This document shows, piece after piece, positions 8,960 through 18,006 of a stretch of 64,000 bases of DNA (position 1 is the stretch's first letter; each line of letters begins with the position of its first letter). The notes beneath the pieces are model-generated. The model saw only the letters and a list, made by a program, of their open reading frames with translations, made no database searches and had not been told where the DNA came from. Source of the stretch: Hyphomicrobium sp. CS1BSMeth3 (GTDB lineage Bacteria; Pseudomonadota; Alphaproteobacteria; Rhizobiales; Hyphomicrobiaceae); contig NZ_FPEI01000005.1 of NCBI RefSeq assembly GCF_900117415.1, positions 62,001 to 126,000 of the forward strand, in the 5' to 3' direction. The position numbers and the translations under genes were made by a program.

Positions 8960-9472
8960 CTACTCCTGTCGCCCTTGCCAGCAGGTTTGCAGGATTCCGT
9001 TCTGTGCAGCACGAAAGCTCTCGAGCGCGGAGGTTGTTTCGGGAGGCAGTGGAGTCGCTCGCCGCGTCGCGCGATCCATGAGCGCGACTGTCGATCTGGC
9101 GCTGGCGGCGCAGCTCCCGTCGGCAAACAACACCTGCGCCACCGTGAGCGAGGTGCGACCGATATGCTCGCAGCGCGTTCCGATTACGACCGTGCCCGGC
9201 CAGTGCATCTCGCCGAGGAAATCGATCTCGAACCGCACGATGACGAACTGGGCGTCGATCGGCAGCGGCACGCGGCGCGGGTCGTGAAGCAGCTCCATGC
9301 GCGCGTTCTGGCAGCAGACGGCGAAGACCGCATTGGAGATGTGCCCATTGCAGTCGGTGTCGGCGAAACGGAGCTTCTCCGCCGAGCGGATCGGATAGTC
9401 CATGAGGTGCGGCGGATGCCTGACGGGCGCTGACCATGCCATGTCGGTCTTCAGCGGATTGGACGTGCTCAT
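8960..9472 (-). CDS. Acyl-CoA thioesterase, 4-hydroxybenzoyl-CoA thioesterase (hotdog) family
   Basis: The 170-residue sequence has the hotdog-fold signature LRFADTDCNGHISNAVF (about 34-50). Its Asp-x-Asp-x2-Gly-His pattern places the catalytic acid at the N-terminal end of the central helix. A later strand reads FEIDFLGEMHWPGTVVIGT, as in FcbC/YbgC-type enzymes. These hydrolyse small or aromatic acyl-CoA thioesters. The gene starts four bases after the DUF736 stop and runs into the MFS gene, so hydrolase and transporter probably handle the same compound. Both look like cargo attached to the end of the trb operon. Confidence 0.8.
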   Translation of the reverse strand: MSTSNPLKTDMAWSAPVRHPPHLMDYPIRSAEKLRFADTDCNGHISNAVFAVCCQNARMELLHDPRRVPLPIDAQFVIVRFEIDFLGEMHWPGTVVIGTRCEHIGRTSLTVAQVLFADGSCAASARSTVALMDRATRRATPLPPETTSALESFRAAQNGILQTCWQGRQE

Positions 9473-9476
9473 GGCC

Positions 9477-9797
9477 TCAAGCCCCCTCCGGCTTGTCGCG
9501 ACGCCAGACCATCCGGACGACGCCGTCGTCCGTCGCTTCCAGAAGGATCGCCCATATGGGTTGCGGCCAGGCGGGATCGTCGATCCGCACGCGAAGGTAG
9601 CTCTGCTCGGTGCCCTGCTTGGTTCTGCGCCAGGCGGCGCCGATCTCTGTGGCGCCGAGCGAGACCCGGAAGTCTGGTGCGCTTTCCGTTTCCTTGCGGT
9701 CGTTGACGATAAACTTCACGCGCGCGTTGATGCTGAGCGTGCGGATTGTTCCAGTGTAGCCGTCGTTGACGGCTGAGAAGGTTCCGATGACGGCCAT
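9477..9797 (-). CDS. DUF736 family protein
   Basis: A 106-residue protein of the DUF736 family, starting MAVIGTFSAVNDGYTGTIRT and containing FRVSLGATEIGAAWRR and YLRVRIDDPAW. DUF736 proteins are common companions of conjugation genes on rhizobial ICEs and plasmids; their function is unknown. It lies 18 bases after trbI and is followed four bases later by the thioesterase gene. A second DUF736 protein occurs at 58549-58866. Confidence 0.85.
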   Translation of the reverse strand: MAVIGTFSAVNDGYTGTIRTLSINARVKFIVNDRKETESAPDFRVSLGATEIGAAWRRTKQGTEQSYLRVRIDDPAWPQPIWAILLEATDDGVVRMVWRRDKPEGA

Positions 9798-9815
9798 GTC
9801 TTGTGGTCTCCTTGG

Positions 9816-11102
9816 TCAGTTGGCGGTGATGGGGGCGGCGCCGCGGTACGGGCGCAGGATGATGTCCTTGTGGACGATGACGCGTAGCGGCCAGCCGGGG
9901 CGCACGGTGATGGTCGGCTGGACGTTGAGGTGGCGCTCGATGAGGCGCTGGCCGGCGCGATTGGTCGTTGATTGCGTCGAGAGCTGCAGCGCGCGGATGA
10001 GATCGCTGTCGCCAGAACCGCCGAACACGAGTTCGCTGCCGACGCCGAGCACGGTCGCCAGCGCGACGCCCTTCAGCAGTTGCCAGGTATGAAGGTCGAC
10101 CTGATCGGCGAGGCCGGCATATCCGCCCGTGTCCGTGGCCGGCAGATTGTCGATGACCACGGAGGAGCCGTCAGGCAGGATGATGCGCTGCCAGACGACG
10201 AGAGCGCGTTCCTGGCCGAATGCTACGACATTGTCGTATTTGCCTATGAGTCTCGAGCCCTGCGGCAGTAAGAGAAATCGACCTGAGACGGTATCGAAAA
10301 TGTTCTCCGTCACCTGGGCGATGACGAAGCCCGGCAGATCGGAGTTGAGGCCGGTGACGAGGCTCGCGGCGATGACCGTGCCGGCCATCAACTGATACGG
10401 CGAGGCCGGCGTTTGCAGGCCATGCGGATTGTAGATTTCCTTCTCGGGGCCGGACCGGAGGAACGTCAGCTTGCGCAGGCTCTCTGTCGCGTCCGTGCCG
10501 GTGGCCTCAAGGCCACCCGCGGCGAGCGCACGGGCCTGGTCCGTCGTTCGCAACGCGGTCAGCGCAGCAGAGTCACCGGCGGTTACCAGTGATCGTGATT
10601 GAGAGCTTGGCTCGGTTCGGGCCGCACCGTCTTGCGGCGGTGCCTTCAATTGAAGACGGAAGAAGACCTGGGATTCCCGCGCCTGTCCCGCCATGCGTGC
10701 GAGCCGAGCGCGCTCTACCTGTTCCGTCTGGTCGATCGGTTCTCCGCCGACCTCGGTGAGTTGCGGGATTCCCGATGGCGGACGTACCGGCTCGGGCGGG
10801 CGCTCCGTGCGCATGCCGTCGTACGTCGCCGGCAACCGGGCGAGGCTTTCGGTGATCGGCTTGTGCTCGACGTTGATGAGCTCGCGCGGCGTGCCGACCT
10901 GGAGTTTGGGTGGCTGCAGGGCGACCAGCACCAGAAACGAGACCAACAGCAGAACCGCGGCCGCACCGCCGAACACGACCTTGCGGTTGATGCGCGTGAC
11001 CGGCTGCGGCCGCGCACGCAATTCCAGCGTTTCCGGCGCGACCTTCTCCGTCTCGGCCTTCTTGGCGGGATCGGGCTTCTTGTCCGGTTCGGTCTCGCTC
11101 AT
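9816..11102 (-). CDS. trbI: Conjugal transfer protein TrbI (VirB10-like)
   Basis: A 428-residue VirB10-class protein. It has a short cytoplasmic N-terminus, one membrane span (VVFGGAAAVLLLVSFLVLVAL, about 46-66), a Pro-rich periplasmic linker, and a C-terminal beta-barrel domain containing LMAGTVIAASLVTGLNSDLPG and LLLPQGSRLIGKYDN. TrbI bridges inner and outer membranes in the type IV secretion channel. The start used is ATG 11102, which overlaps the trbG stop by four bases (ATGA). The longer ORF to 11357 is trbG sequence in another frame. Confidence 0.93.
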   Translation of the reverse strand: MSETEPDKKPDPAKKAETEKVAPETLELRARPQPVTRINRKVVFGGAAAVLLLVSFLVLVALQPPKLQVGTPRELINVEHKPITESLARLPATYDGMRTERPPEPVRPPSGIPQLTEVGGEPIDQTEQVERARLARMAGQARESQVFFRLQLKAPPQDGAARTEPSSQSRSLVTAGDSAALTALRTTDQARALAAGGLEATGTDATESLRKLTFLRSGPEKEIYNPHGLQTPASPYQLMAGTVIAASLVTGLNSDLPGFVIAQVTENIFDTVSGRFLLLPQGSRLIGKYDNVVAFGQERALVVWQRIILPDGSSVVIDNLPATDTGGYAGLADQVDLHTWQLLKGVALATVLGVGSELVFGGSGDSDLIRALQLSTQSTTNRAGQRLIERHLNVQPTITVRPGWPLRVIVHKDIILRPYRGAAPITAN

Positions 11103-12103
11103 GAGCGCGTCTCCCGCCAGACGGCATCCGTGCGGACGATGCGCACGACACGCTGCGGCGCGGTGCCGAGGCGCAACTCCGCGGCGGCAAACAAACGATC
11201 GACGATGTAGGTCGTGCCGCGCACGCGATAGTTGACCAGCGCGGACTTGCCGTCCGGGCCGATGACGAACAACGGCGGTGCCTCGCTCTGCGCGAGACCC
11301 GAGGGGAACTGGATGTAGACCTTGGCGCCGTCGTCGAAGACCTGGCGCGGCTTCCATGGCGCGTCGCCGTCGATGCGATAGCGGAAGCGCAACTGGTCGA
11401 TGTCGACGCCGGCATCCGCGATCGAGGCCAGCGAGGCCGCCGCTTCGTCACGCTGCTTGCGCAATGAGATGAGCTCGGCAGCGGGATAGGTCCACGAGAC
11501 CGACGCCATATAGGTCTTGTCGCTGGAGCGCATCTCAAGGTGGTAGGTGCGGCGATCGGTGGTGATGACGAGGTTCGTCTCCAGGTCGGCGCCGACCGGC
11601 TTCACCAGGATGTGGACTTGCGCATCCTTGCCTTCGCCACTCGTCGTGTCGCCGACCACCCATCGCACGGTGTCACCGGCCGAGACGGAGACGAGCTTCT
11701 CGCCCGCCTCGAGCGCGACATCCGTCACCTGATTGACGGCAGCATAAAGCTGGTAGAGCGCACCCTTGGTGTAGGGATAGACCTGGATGGCATTGATGTA
11801 GCCGTCCTTGACCGGCTCGAAGCGCGCCGCGGCATTAGCGTCCGTAACGCGCTCCGACGGCGGACGCGTGTCCTTCTTCCTGGCCGCCTCTTTCTCTTTG
11901 CCGACGGGCTTGAGCTGGCCGGGAAGAGGAAGTGGCGTTGGCACCTCGACATATCGGACGGGCAGCGGCGGGTCGGGCTCGCGTCGTGCGGCCAGGGCCG
12001 GGCTGTCGAAGATCGGGATCTCCGGCACCTTGATGCTGGTGGCGCAGGCGCCGAGGCTGCCCGACGTCACCAGAACAAACAACACACTATGCAGCTTGCT
12101 CAT
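11099..12103 (-). CDS. trbG: Conjugal transfer lipoprotein TrbG (VirB9-like)
   Basis: A 334-residue VirB9-class outer-membrane channel protein. The N-terminus has a lipobox-like signal peptide (LFVLVTSGSLGAC, lipidation Cys near residue 19). The VirB9 domain includes YPYTKGALYQLYAAVNQVTD and VSAGDTVRWVVGDT, and a second domain contains FDDGAKVYIQFPSG, PPLFVIGPDGKSALVNYR and a strand with YIVDRLFAAAELRLG. It overlaps both neighbours by four bases, trbF upstream and trbI downstream. Confidence 0.92.
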   Translation of the reverse strand: MSKLHSVLFVLVTSGSLGACATSIKVPEIPIFDSPALAARREPDPPLPVRYVEVPTPLPLPGQLKPVGKEKEAARKKDTRPPSERVTDANAAARFEPVKDGYINAIQVYPYTKGALYQLYAAVNQVTDVALEAGEKLVSVSAGDTVRWVVGDTTSGEGKDAQVHILVKPVGADLETNLVITTDRRTYHLEMRSSDKTYMASVSWTYPAAELISLRKQRDEAAASLASIADAGVDIDQLRFRYRIDGDAPWKPRQVFDDGAKVYIQFPSGLAQSEAPPLFVIGPDGKSALVNYRVRGTTYIVDRLFAAAELRLGTAPQRVVRIVRTDAVWRETRS

Positions 12104-12798
12104 TTGGATTCTCCGGTGGTGACGTCCTGCGACCAGTTGAAGGCATGCACGTAGATGCCGAGCGGGTTCTTGCGCACGGCGTCGACGGTTCGCGGTGGAG
12201 TGATGACGATCGAGAAGAGACCCGTGAGGCGCTTGCTGTCCCTCAGCGCGCCGCCCTCGAAGGTGCGCTCCAGCCAGCGCACCTGGAATGAGGTATCCGA
12301 GGCGCGCACGACGCTCGTAACCTCCACGGCAACGGTCTGCCGGCCGACGCGCGTGAACGGATCGTTGTCGCGGGCGTATTCGTTGAGCGTGACCGCAGCT
12401 CGGTCTGTGACGAAGTCGTAGGCCTTCAGCCAGTTTTGGCGCACAACGACGGGATCGATCGACAACGCACGCACGTTGTCGACGAAGCGCGATAGATGAT
12501 AGGCGACCTGCGCGTCGCTCGGTGTGTAGGTCTCTGCAGCCGGGCCGACGGCGCGCGTCCCGCCGCGCGAGTCCACCTCGACGATGTAGGGGACGACCGC
12601 GCCGGTTCGCCCGACCCAGAGCAGGACGGCAGCAAGCAGAAGCGACAAGCCGAGGCTGCCGACCGCCACGAGGCGCCAGTTGTGCGCCTGCACGCGCGCA
12701 CTGCCGATCCGTTCGTCCCAGGCCTGCGCGGCCTTCTGGTACGGCGTCACTGGCTCGGGTGTCTCGCCGTAACGTAAGGTCGATCGCTTGAACGACAT
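12100..12798 (-). CDS. trbF: Conjugal transfer protein TrbF (VirB8-like)
   Basis: A 232-residue VirB8-class assembly factor. A cytoplasmic N-terminus contains TPYQKAAQAWDERIGSARVQ. One membrane span follows (VAVGSLGLSLLLAAVLLWVG, about 45-64). The periplasmic NTF2-like domain includes VVVRQNWLKAYDFVTDRA and FQVRWLERTFEGG. It nucleates assembly of the type IV channel at the inner membrane. It lies 15 bases after trbL, and its stop overlaps the trbG start. Confidence 0.93.
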   Translation of the reverse strand: MSFKRSTLRYGETPEPVTPYQKAAQAWDERIGSARVQAHNWRLVAVGSLGLSLLLAAVLLWVGRTGAVVPYIVEVDSRGGTRAVGPAAETYTPSDAQVAYHLSRFVDNVRALSIDPVVVRQNWLKAYDFVTDRAAVTLNEYARDNDPFTRVGRQTVAVEVTSVVRASDTSFQVRWLERTFEGGALRDSKRLTGLFSIVITPPRTVDAVRKNPLGIYVHAFNWSQDVTTGESK

Positions 12799-12813
12799 GA
12801 TGTCTCGCTCCCC

Positions 12814-14103
12814 CTACGACTTGTTCTTGAGATCCGGACCGCCTCCGCTACCGGCGCGGTCGCCATCGCGCAGCGCGTGCGCGGCCATCAATCCGGCTTG
12901 GGTCATGCGCTGCCGGCGTGCCATGGTCTGAGCCCATGCCGGCGGTCCGGATGCCGGCGCGCTGCCGCCTGGAAGATCGCCATCGGGGCCTTTGCCGCCG
13001 GACTCTCCCGACGGGGTTGCATCGCGGTATCCCTGCGCGGCGCCGTGGCGATAGGCATTGCGCACGGGCGCCGTTGCCGTTGACGCCATGCGCGAGGCCG
13101 GCCCGGAGACGGTCGCGCGCGCGACGCCGGCTGCTCCACCAGCTTCATAGGCCGCACCGACACGGCCCGACAGCGACGCGGCCGACTTGATCGCACCACC
13201 GGCCGTGCGTCCGGCCATCCGTGCCGCTCCGGCGGTGGCGATGCTGCCTGCAACCGCCGTGCCGCCGAGTGCGGCCGTCGTCGCAATGGCTGCACCGGCT
13301 CCGAGCTGCGGTGCGCCGCTGATCAGTCCGGCGGCGAGGGCTGGTACGAAGATGGCGAGGCCGAACACGGCAATGGCGCCGAGAATGCAGGAGGCCGCCT
13401 GCGTCAGCGACACCTCGCCGGTCGGTCGCATGACCGTGCCGAAGATCGATGAGCCGATCCCGACCACGATCGCCAGCACCATGAGCTTGATGCCCGACGA
13501 GATCACATTGCCGAGCACGCGCTCGGCCAGGAACGCCGTCTGGCCGAACAGGGCGAACGGCACCAGCACGAAGCCGGCCAGCACCGTCAGCTTGAACTCG
13601 ATGATGGTGATGAAGAGCTGCACCGAGAGTACGAAGAAGGCGAGCAGCACGATCACCCACGCAAGCATCAGCACCGCGATCGTCACGAAGTTGGAGAAGA
13701 ACGTCGTGATGCCGATCAGCTCGCCGGCTTTCTCCAGCAGCGGCTTCGACGCCGTGAATCCAGTCGACGCCACAAACCCCGGCCGCATCAGATCGGCGGA
13801 GGTCAGCGACGTTCCCGTCGCCTTCAGCCCGAGTCCTGCGAACGACTGGAAGATGATGTCGGCGAGGCTCTGGAAGTTCGATAGTAGAAGGGCAAAGAAA
13901 CCGACGTACAGCACCTTGCGGATGAGCTGCGCGATGACATTGTCCTCGCCCATCAGCGCCCAGAACAATCCGGCCAGCGTGATGTCGATCGCAATCAGAA
14001 TGCTCGTCAGGAACGCCACGTCACCGGCAAGCAACCCGAAGCCGCTGTCGATGTACCGACTGAACGTGGCCGTGAACTGGTCAATGATCGCGAGGTCTTC
14101 CAT
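12814..14103 (-). CDS. trbL: Conjugal transfer protein TrbL (VirB6-like)
   Basis: A 429-residue polytopic inner-membrane protein. About 110 residues in is the family region QSFAGLGLKATGTSLTSADL. Several hydrophobic spans follow (around 30-50, 75-95, 155-180, 185-210, 215-235 and 245-270). The C-terminal third is Ala/Gly-rich (TTAALGGTAVAGSIATAGAA), as usual for TrbL, and ends in a charged tail (GDRAGSGGGPDLKNKS). VirB6 proteins form the inner-membrane channel that the DNA crosses. It is separated from the trbE-trbJ gene by a repeat-containing gap rather than by a recognisable trbK. Confidence 0.92.
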   Translation of the reverse strand: MEDLAIIDQFTATFSRYIDSGFGLLAGDVAFLTSILIAIDITLAGLFWALMGEDNVIAQLIRKVLYVGFFALLLSNFQSLADIIFQSFAGLGLKATGTSLTSADLMRPGFVASTGFTASKPLLEKAGELIGITTFFSNFVTIAVLMLAWVIVLLAFFVLSVQLFITIIEFKLTVLAGFVLVPFALFGQTAFLAERVLGNVISSGIKLMVLAIVVGIGSSIFGTVMRPTGEVSLTQAASCILGAIAVFGLAIFVPALAAGLISGAPQLGAGAAIATTAALGGTAVAGSIATAGAARMAGRTAGGAIKSAASLSGRVGAAYEAGGAAGVARATVSGPASRMASTATAPVRNAYRHGAAQGYRDATPSGESGGKGPDGDLPGGSAPASGPPAWAQTMARRQRMTQAGLMAAHALRDGDRAGSGGGPDLKNKS

Positions 14104-14249
14104 GCGCTTCTCGAGCTCCGGGCAAGGCTCCGCCGTCAGCGGAAATCGTGTTCGCCGTTACTGGTGGTCAGGGTGGAGTGTCGGGCCGCGACTATTGTCG
14201 TCGGAGGCGGCCGCGGTGGCGTCGCTGCGCGAGCGAGCTGCCGCCCGCG

Positions 14250-14363
14250 CCCGCTTGAGGGACGTGTCCCTCAAACTCCCTCCTTTTTGGAAACTTCAAA
14301 AGACGGGTGGTCCGGCGGGTGTCCCGCCGGCTGGGGTGCGGGGCAGGCCCCGCTCGCGAAGCG
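14250..14363. repeat. 114-bp palindromic repeat, copy A (between trbL and trbE-trbJ)
   Basis: This segment aligns along its whole length with 18351-18464. Modules in order: CTTGAGGGACGTGTCCCTCA (a palindrome), AAACTCCCTCCT followed by a T run, a 16-base variable spacer, then GGGTGGTCCGGCGGGTGTCCCGCC with a 7-bp stem CGGCGGG/CCCGCCG, and a final GC-rich hairpin with GGGGCAGGCCCC. Stem changes between copies are compensatory, which suggests selection on hairpin structure. It fills most of the gap where trbK is usually found. Confidence 0.75.
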
Positions 14364-14397
14364 AATATTCGCGCGAACATAGATGGTCTCTCCGTTC

Positions 14398-17300
14398 TCA
14401 TCGACTTGCCGAATATCCAGATCCCGTGCCGACAAAGGATTTGAAGCGCTGACGGGCTTCGTCCTCGGTGGCGAGATCGCGGGCACGGCTGACGGTTTCG
14501 GCACGATGTTGCGCGGCGAGCAGACCTTGCAGGGAGAGGGACTGCTTGACGGCGAGGCTGGTGAGCTCGTTGCCGGCCTGGGTGGCTTCGAGCGCACCGA
14601 CGGCGTTGCGGGATCGCGTCATGGCGTCGCCGAGCAGGCGCGTGTCCGTTTCGATGCCGTCGACGATCTGGCCTTGCAGGAGGGCGGCGCGCTTGAGGCC
14701 GGCGTATTCCTCCTCCCATCGTGTCTTGGCATTGCGCACCACGTCGTCGGAGGTGAGCGCGGCCGAGACCTGTGCTGGAAAGAGGCGTTCGTAGGTACTT
14801 TGCGTTTCCTGGAGTTTCAGTGCGATGCCCTGGCCGGCGCGGAGTTGGGATTGGATGTCGGTCAGGGTGCGCTGGAGATCAGGAGACAGGGTGCTTCCGA
14901 GACGCATGAGATTCTGATCCATCCGCACGATCATCTGCGCCTGGTTCTGCAAGGTACGTACCTGATTGTTGATCTGCTCGAGGGCACGGACGGCAGACAA
15001 CAAGTTCTCCTGGTAGTTCATGGGATCGAACACGGTGAGCGCGTGCGCACCGGGCGGAACGGCAGTGCTGGTCAGGAGCGCCAGGGCGAGTGCGGTGAGG
15101 ACGCCACGGGCTGCACGCCGGCGGGCGGCGCGGTTGGGCTTGGCCGTTAAGGGGAAGAGAGCCAGGCGTTGCCGGAGATCGTCGTCGCTTGATACGTCGG
15201 AGGGCGGTTGGGGCGGCTGTACCGTTGCCGGCACGTCGGATTGCGGTGGCGGCGCCGTCGCCAGGATGCGTGGCAGCGGTGGTGGTGTGGTCAGCGGGCG
15301 TTGTGCGCCGGGGAACGATAGAAGCAGATTGGCTGCCCAATCGAGATCTTTGGCGCGCAGGAAGGCATCGGCAAAGTTCGCGTCCGGCGATTCTGCAATG
15401 ACGCGATCGATGAGCTTCTGGTCATCGGGCGACGAGGCGGCGGTGAGTGCGAGCGCGACAGGACCGAGGCCAAGCTCGAACAGCCGGTTGCCCTGAGCTG
15501 ACTGCACATAGTAATCGCGTTTGGGTGTGGCGAGACCGAGGATCTCGATCTGGCGGCCGTTGAGTCCGAAGCGTTCATAGACGGTACGCATTTGCGGCTC
15601 AAGCGCGCGGTCGTTGGGCAGGAAGATGCGCGTCGGGCAGCTTTCGATAAGGGCCGGCGCAATGGCCGAGCGCTCGATGTCGGCGAGCGACTGCGTGGCA
15701 AACAGCACCGCGACATTCTTCTTGCGCAAAGTTTTCAGCCATTCGCGGATCCGCGCCGCGAACATCGGCTCGTCGAGGAAGGTCCAGGCTTCGTCGAGCA
15801 CGAGCAAGGTGGGTCTGCCGTCGAAGCGCGCCTCGAGCCGATGGAAGAGATAGGTGAGCACCGGCGGGATGAGTCGCTTGTGCTGCATCAGCGGTTCCAT
15901 CTCGACATGCAGGACGTCGGTGAGTGCCAGGTTCTCTGTCGCACCGTCGAGGAGACGGCCGTAAGGGCCTTCGAGCGTGTACGGCGCCAGCGCTTGGCTC
16001 AAGGCACTCGATTGCACGAGCACGGCGAGGCCGGTCAGCGTGCGCTCGGCTTTGGGTGCGGAGGCGAGGCTCTTCAAGGCCGTCCACAGCGCGTCTTTGA
16101 TTTCGGGCGTGATCGACACGCCCTCGTTGGTGATGAGGCCGCTCACCCATTCGAGGGCGAACGCGAGTTCGCCGGGCTCGTCGATGCGCGCGAGTGGCTG
16201 CAAAGACAGCGTTCCCTCGAGACCCAGCTCGATGCTATCGCCGCCCATGGCGAGCGATGCGGCACGGGCCGATCGGCCACGATCGAAGATCGCCACCTGG
16301 GCGCCGATGAAGCGGCGGAACTGAAGAGCCAGAAGCGACAAGAGCACGGATTTGCCGGAGCCGGTCGGGCCGACGACGAAGGCATGGCCGACGTCGCCAC
16401 TGTGCAGATCGAGCCGGAAGGGCGTGGCGCCACGCGTCTCCGTCATCATCAGCGGCGGCGCGTCGAGATGCCGGTTCCGCTCCGGACCTGCCCATACGGC
16501 CGAGACCGGCATCATGTGCGCGAGATTGAGAGTATGGACGATCGGCTGGCGAACATTGGCGTAAGGGTTGCCGGGCAGCGAGCCGAGCCACGCTTCGACG
16601 GCATTGAGCGTCTCGCGGATGGTCGTGAAGCCGCGGCCATTGATGATGCGCTCCAACGCCAATACCTTCTCGTCGGCGCGCTTGGGATCGGCATCGCTGA
16701 CGACGAGCGTCGTCGTCAGATAGCCGAAGGCGACGTCATCGGCACCGAGCTCCTGCAGCGCCTCGTCCGCGTCGGCAGCTTTGTTGTCGGCATCGGAGTC
16801 GACCAGGGTCGATTCTCGATTGAACATCACTTCGCGCAGGACGGCGGCGACCGATTTCCTCTTGGCGAACCATTGGCGTCTGAGCTTCGTGAGCTGCCGG
16901 TTAGCCTGGATCTTGTCGAGGGCGATCCAGCGTGTCGTCCAGCGGTAGGCAAAACCGAGATCATTGAGCGCGTCGAGCAGGCCCGGTGTTGTTGTATTCG
17001 GGAAGCCGGTCACGGTGAGCAGTCGAAGATGCTGGCGACCGAGCTTCGGCTCGACGCCGCCGAGGAAAGGCGTATCGCACAGCATGGCATCGAGGTGCGT
17101 CGGGACGGTCGGCACCGCCACCGGATGGCGCTTGTCCGAGATCGTGCCGTGCAGATAGGCGAGCGTCTCGGCATCATCGAGTGCTTCCGCCTCGGGCAGG
17201 ATCGACGCGAGCAATTCCAGCGCCCGCGTCGTCTCCGTCTCGAACCAGGCAAGCTGGCCCCAGACATCGGCCTCGTCGCTGTAGCCCTCCTGACGCTCGT

Positions 17301-17718
17301 AGAGCAGCCGCTCGGCGCGGCCCTGGTGCTCGGGCGGCGGCAGATAAAGAAGCGTCAGATAATAGCGGCTCTCATGATGCGCGCCGTCGACCGAGAAGGA
17401 GGCGTATCGCTCCTGATCGACAAGCCACGAGGCGGCATCGCCGAAGCGATGTCCCGGATACTGATTGGCCGGCACACGCTCGGCCTCGAAGAACAACGCC
17501 CAGCCTTCCCCGAACCGGCGCAGCACGTTGTTGAGTCGTGCCGACACCGCGACGAGCTCGGCATCGGTTGCACTGTCGAGATCAGGACCGCGATAGCGGA
17601 TTGTGCGCTGGAAGGATCCGTCCTTGTTCAGCACGATGCCGGGGGCGACGAGGCAGGCCCAGGGCAGATAATCGGCAAGTCCAGTGGCGGTCTTCCGGTA
17701 TTCGGCGAGGTTCAGCAC
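14398..17718 (-). CDS. trbE-trbJ: Fused TrbE (VirB4 ATPase) - TrbJ (VirB5) conjugal transfer protein
   Basis: One open frame of 1106 codons encodes two normally separate proteins. Residues 1 to about 835 are TrbE, the VirB4 ATPase that powers the channel: family start LNLAEYRKTATGLADYLPWA, Walker A GPTGSGKSVLLS near 450, Walker B LLVLDEAWTFLDE near 638, and FATQSLADIERS. Residues from about 860 are TrbJ, beginning with a typical signal peptide (GVLTALALALLTSTA, then GAHA) and the family sequence TVFDPMNYQENLLSAVRAL. No stop and no ATG, GTG or TTG lies between them in frame ahead of the signal peptide. The start is GTG 17718 behind AGGAG, overlapping trbD by seven bases. Confidence 0.88.
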   Translation of the reverse strand: MLNLAEYRKTATGLADYLPWACLVAPGIVLNKDGSFQRTIRYRGPDLDSATDAELVAVSARLNNVLRRFGEGWALFFEAERVPANQYPGHRFGDAASWLVDQERYASFSVDGAHHESRYYLTLLYLPPPEHQGRAERLLYERQEGYSDEADVWGQLAWFETETTRALELLASILPEAEALDDAETLAYLHGTISDKRHPVAVPTVPTHLDAMLCDTPFLGGVEPKLGRQHLRLLTVTGFPNTTTPGLLDALNDLGFAYRWTTRWIALDKIQANRQLTKLRRQWFAKRKSVAAVLREVMFNRESTLVDSDADNKAADADEALQELGADDVAFGYLTTTLVVSDADPKRADEKVLALERIINGRGFTTIRETLNAVEAWLGSLPGNPYANVRQPIVHTLNLAHMMPVSAVWAGPERNRHLDAPPLMMTETRGATPFRLDLHSGDVGHAFVVGPTGSGKSVLLSLLALQFRRFIGAQVAIFDRGRSARAASLAMGGDSIELGLEGTLSLQPLARIDEPGELAFALEWVSGLITNEGVSITPEIKDALWTALKSLASAPKAERTLTGLAVLVQSSALSQALAPYTLEGPYGRLLDGATENLALTDVLHVEMEPLMQHKRLIPPVLTYLFHRLEARFDGRPTLLVLDEAWTFLDEPMFAARIREWLKTLRKKNVAVLFATQSLADIERSAIAPALIESCPTRIFLPNDRALEPQMRTVYERFGLNGRQIEILGLATPKRDYYVQSAQGNRLFELGLGPVALALTAASSPDDQKLIDRVIAESPDANFADAFLRAKDLDWAANLLLSFPGAQRPLTTPPPLPRILATAPPPQSDVPATVQPPQPPSDVSSDDDLRQRLALFPLTAKPNRAARRRAARGVLTALALALLTSTAVPPGAHALTVFDPMNYQENLLSAVRALEQINNQVRTLQNQAQMIVRMDQNLMRLGSTLSPDLQRTLTDIQSQLRAGQGIALKLQETQSTYERLFPAQVSAALTSDDVVRNAKTRWEEEYAGLKRAALLQGQIVDGIETDTRLLGDAMTRSRNAVGALEATQAGNELTSLAVKQSLSLQGLLAAQHRAETVSRARDLATEDEARQRFKSFVGTGSGYSASR

Positions 17719-17984
17719 GAGAGCACTCCTTTGTGGCGGGCGTGGCGGGATAGGACAGTGAGAAATTCCGGATCCTTGCGCGTGACCCAGACGGCGAAGG
17801 CGTGACCGACGAGCCAGATGATGATCCCGGCGATCCACAGGCGCAGGCCGAGGCCGATGGCGGCAGCGAGCGTGCCGTTGAGAATCGCGAAACTGCGCGG
17901 GGCGCCGGCGAGCAGGATCGGTTCCGTCAGGGAGCGATGCAGGGCGATTTCAAAGCCGGGAAGAGAGGTCGGTTGTCCGAGCAT
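17712..17984 (-). CDS. trbD: Conjugal transfer protein TrbD (VirB3-like)
   Basis: A 90-residue inner-membrane protein with the VirB3/TrbD layout. The soluble start GFEIALHRSLTEPILLAGAPR is followed by two hydrophobic segments (ILNGTLAAAIGLGLRLW and GIIIWLVGHAFAVWV, together about 34-66) and the conserved tail VTRKDPEFLTVLSRH. It partners the VirB4 ATPase encoded immediately downstream, whose GTG lies inside the end of this gene. Confidence 0.92.
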   Translation of the reverse strand: MLGQPTSLPGFEIALHRSLTEPILLAGAPRSFAILNGTLAAAIGLGLRLWIAGIIIWLVGHAFAVWVTRKDPEFLTVLSRHARHKGVLSC

Positions 17985-18006
17985 GGTGCATGTAGCTCCG
18001 TGAATG

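Noticed and set aside
15592-17805. 737-residue plus-strand ORF
   Set aside because: It is antisense to trbE, whose ATPase motifs are intact; Arg/Gly/Glu-rich composition without domains marks a shadow of GC-rich coding DNA.
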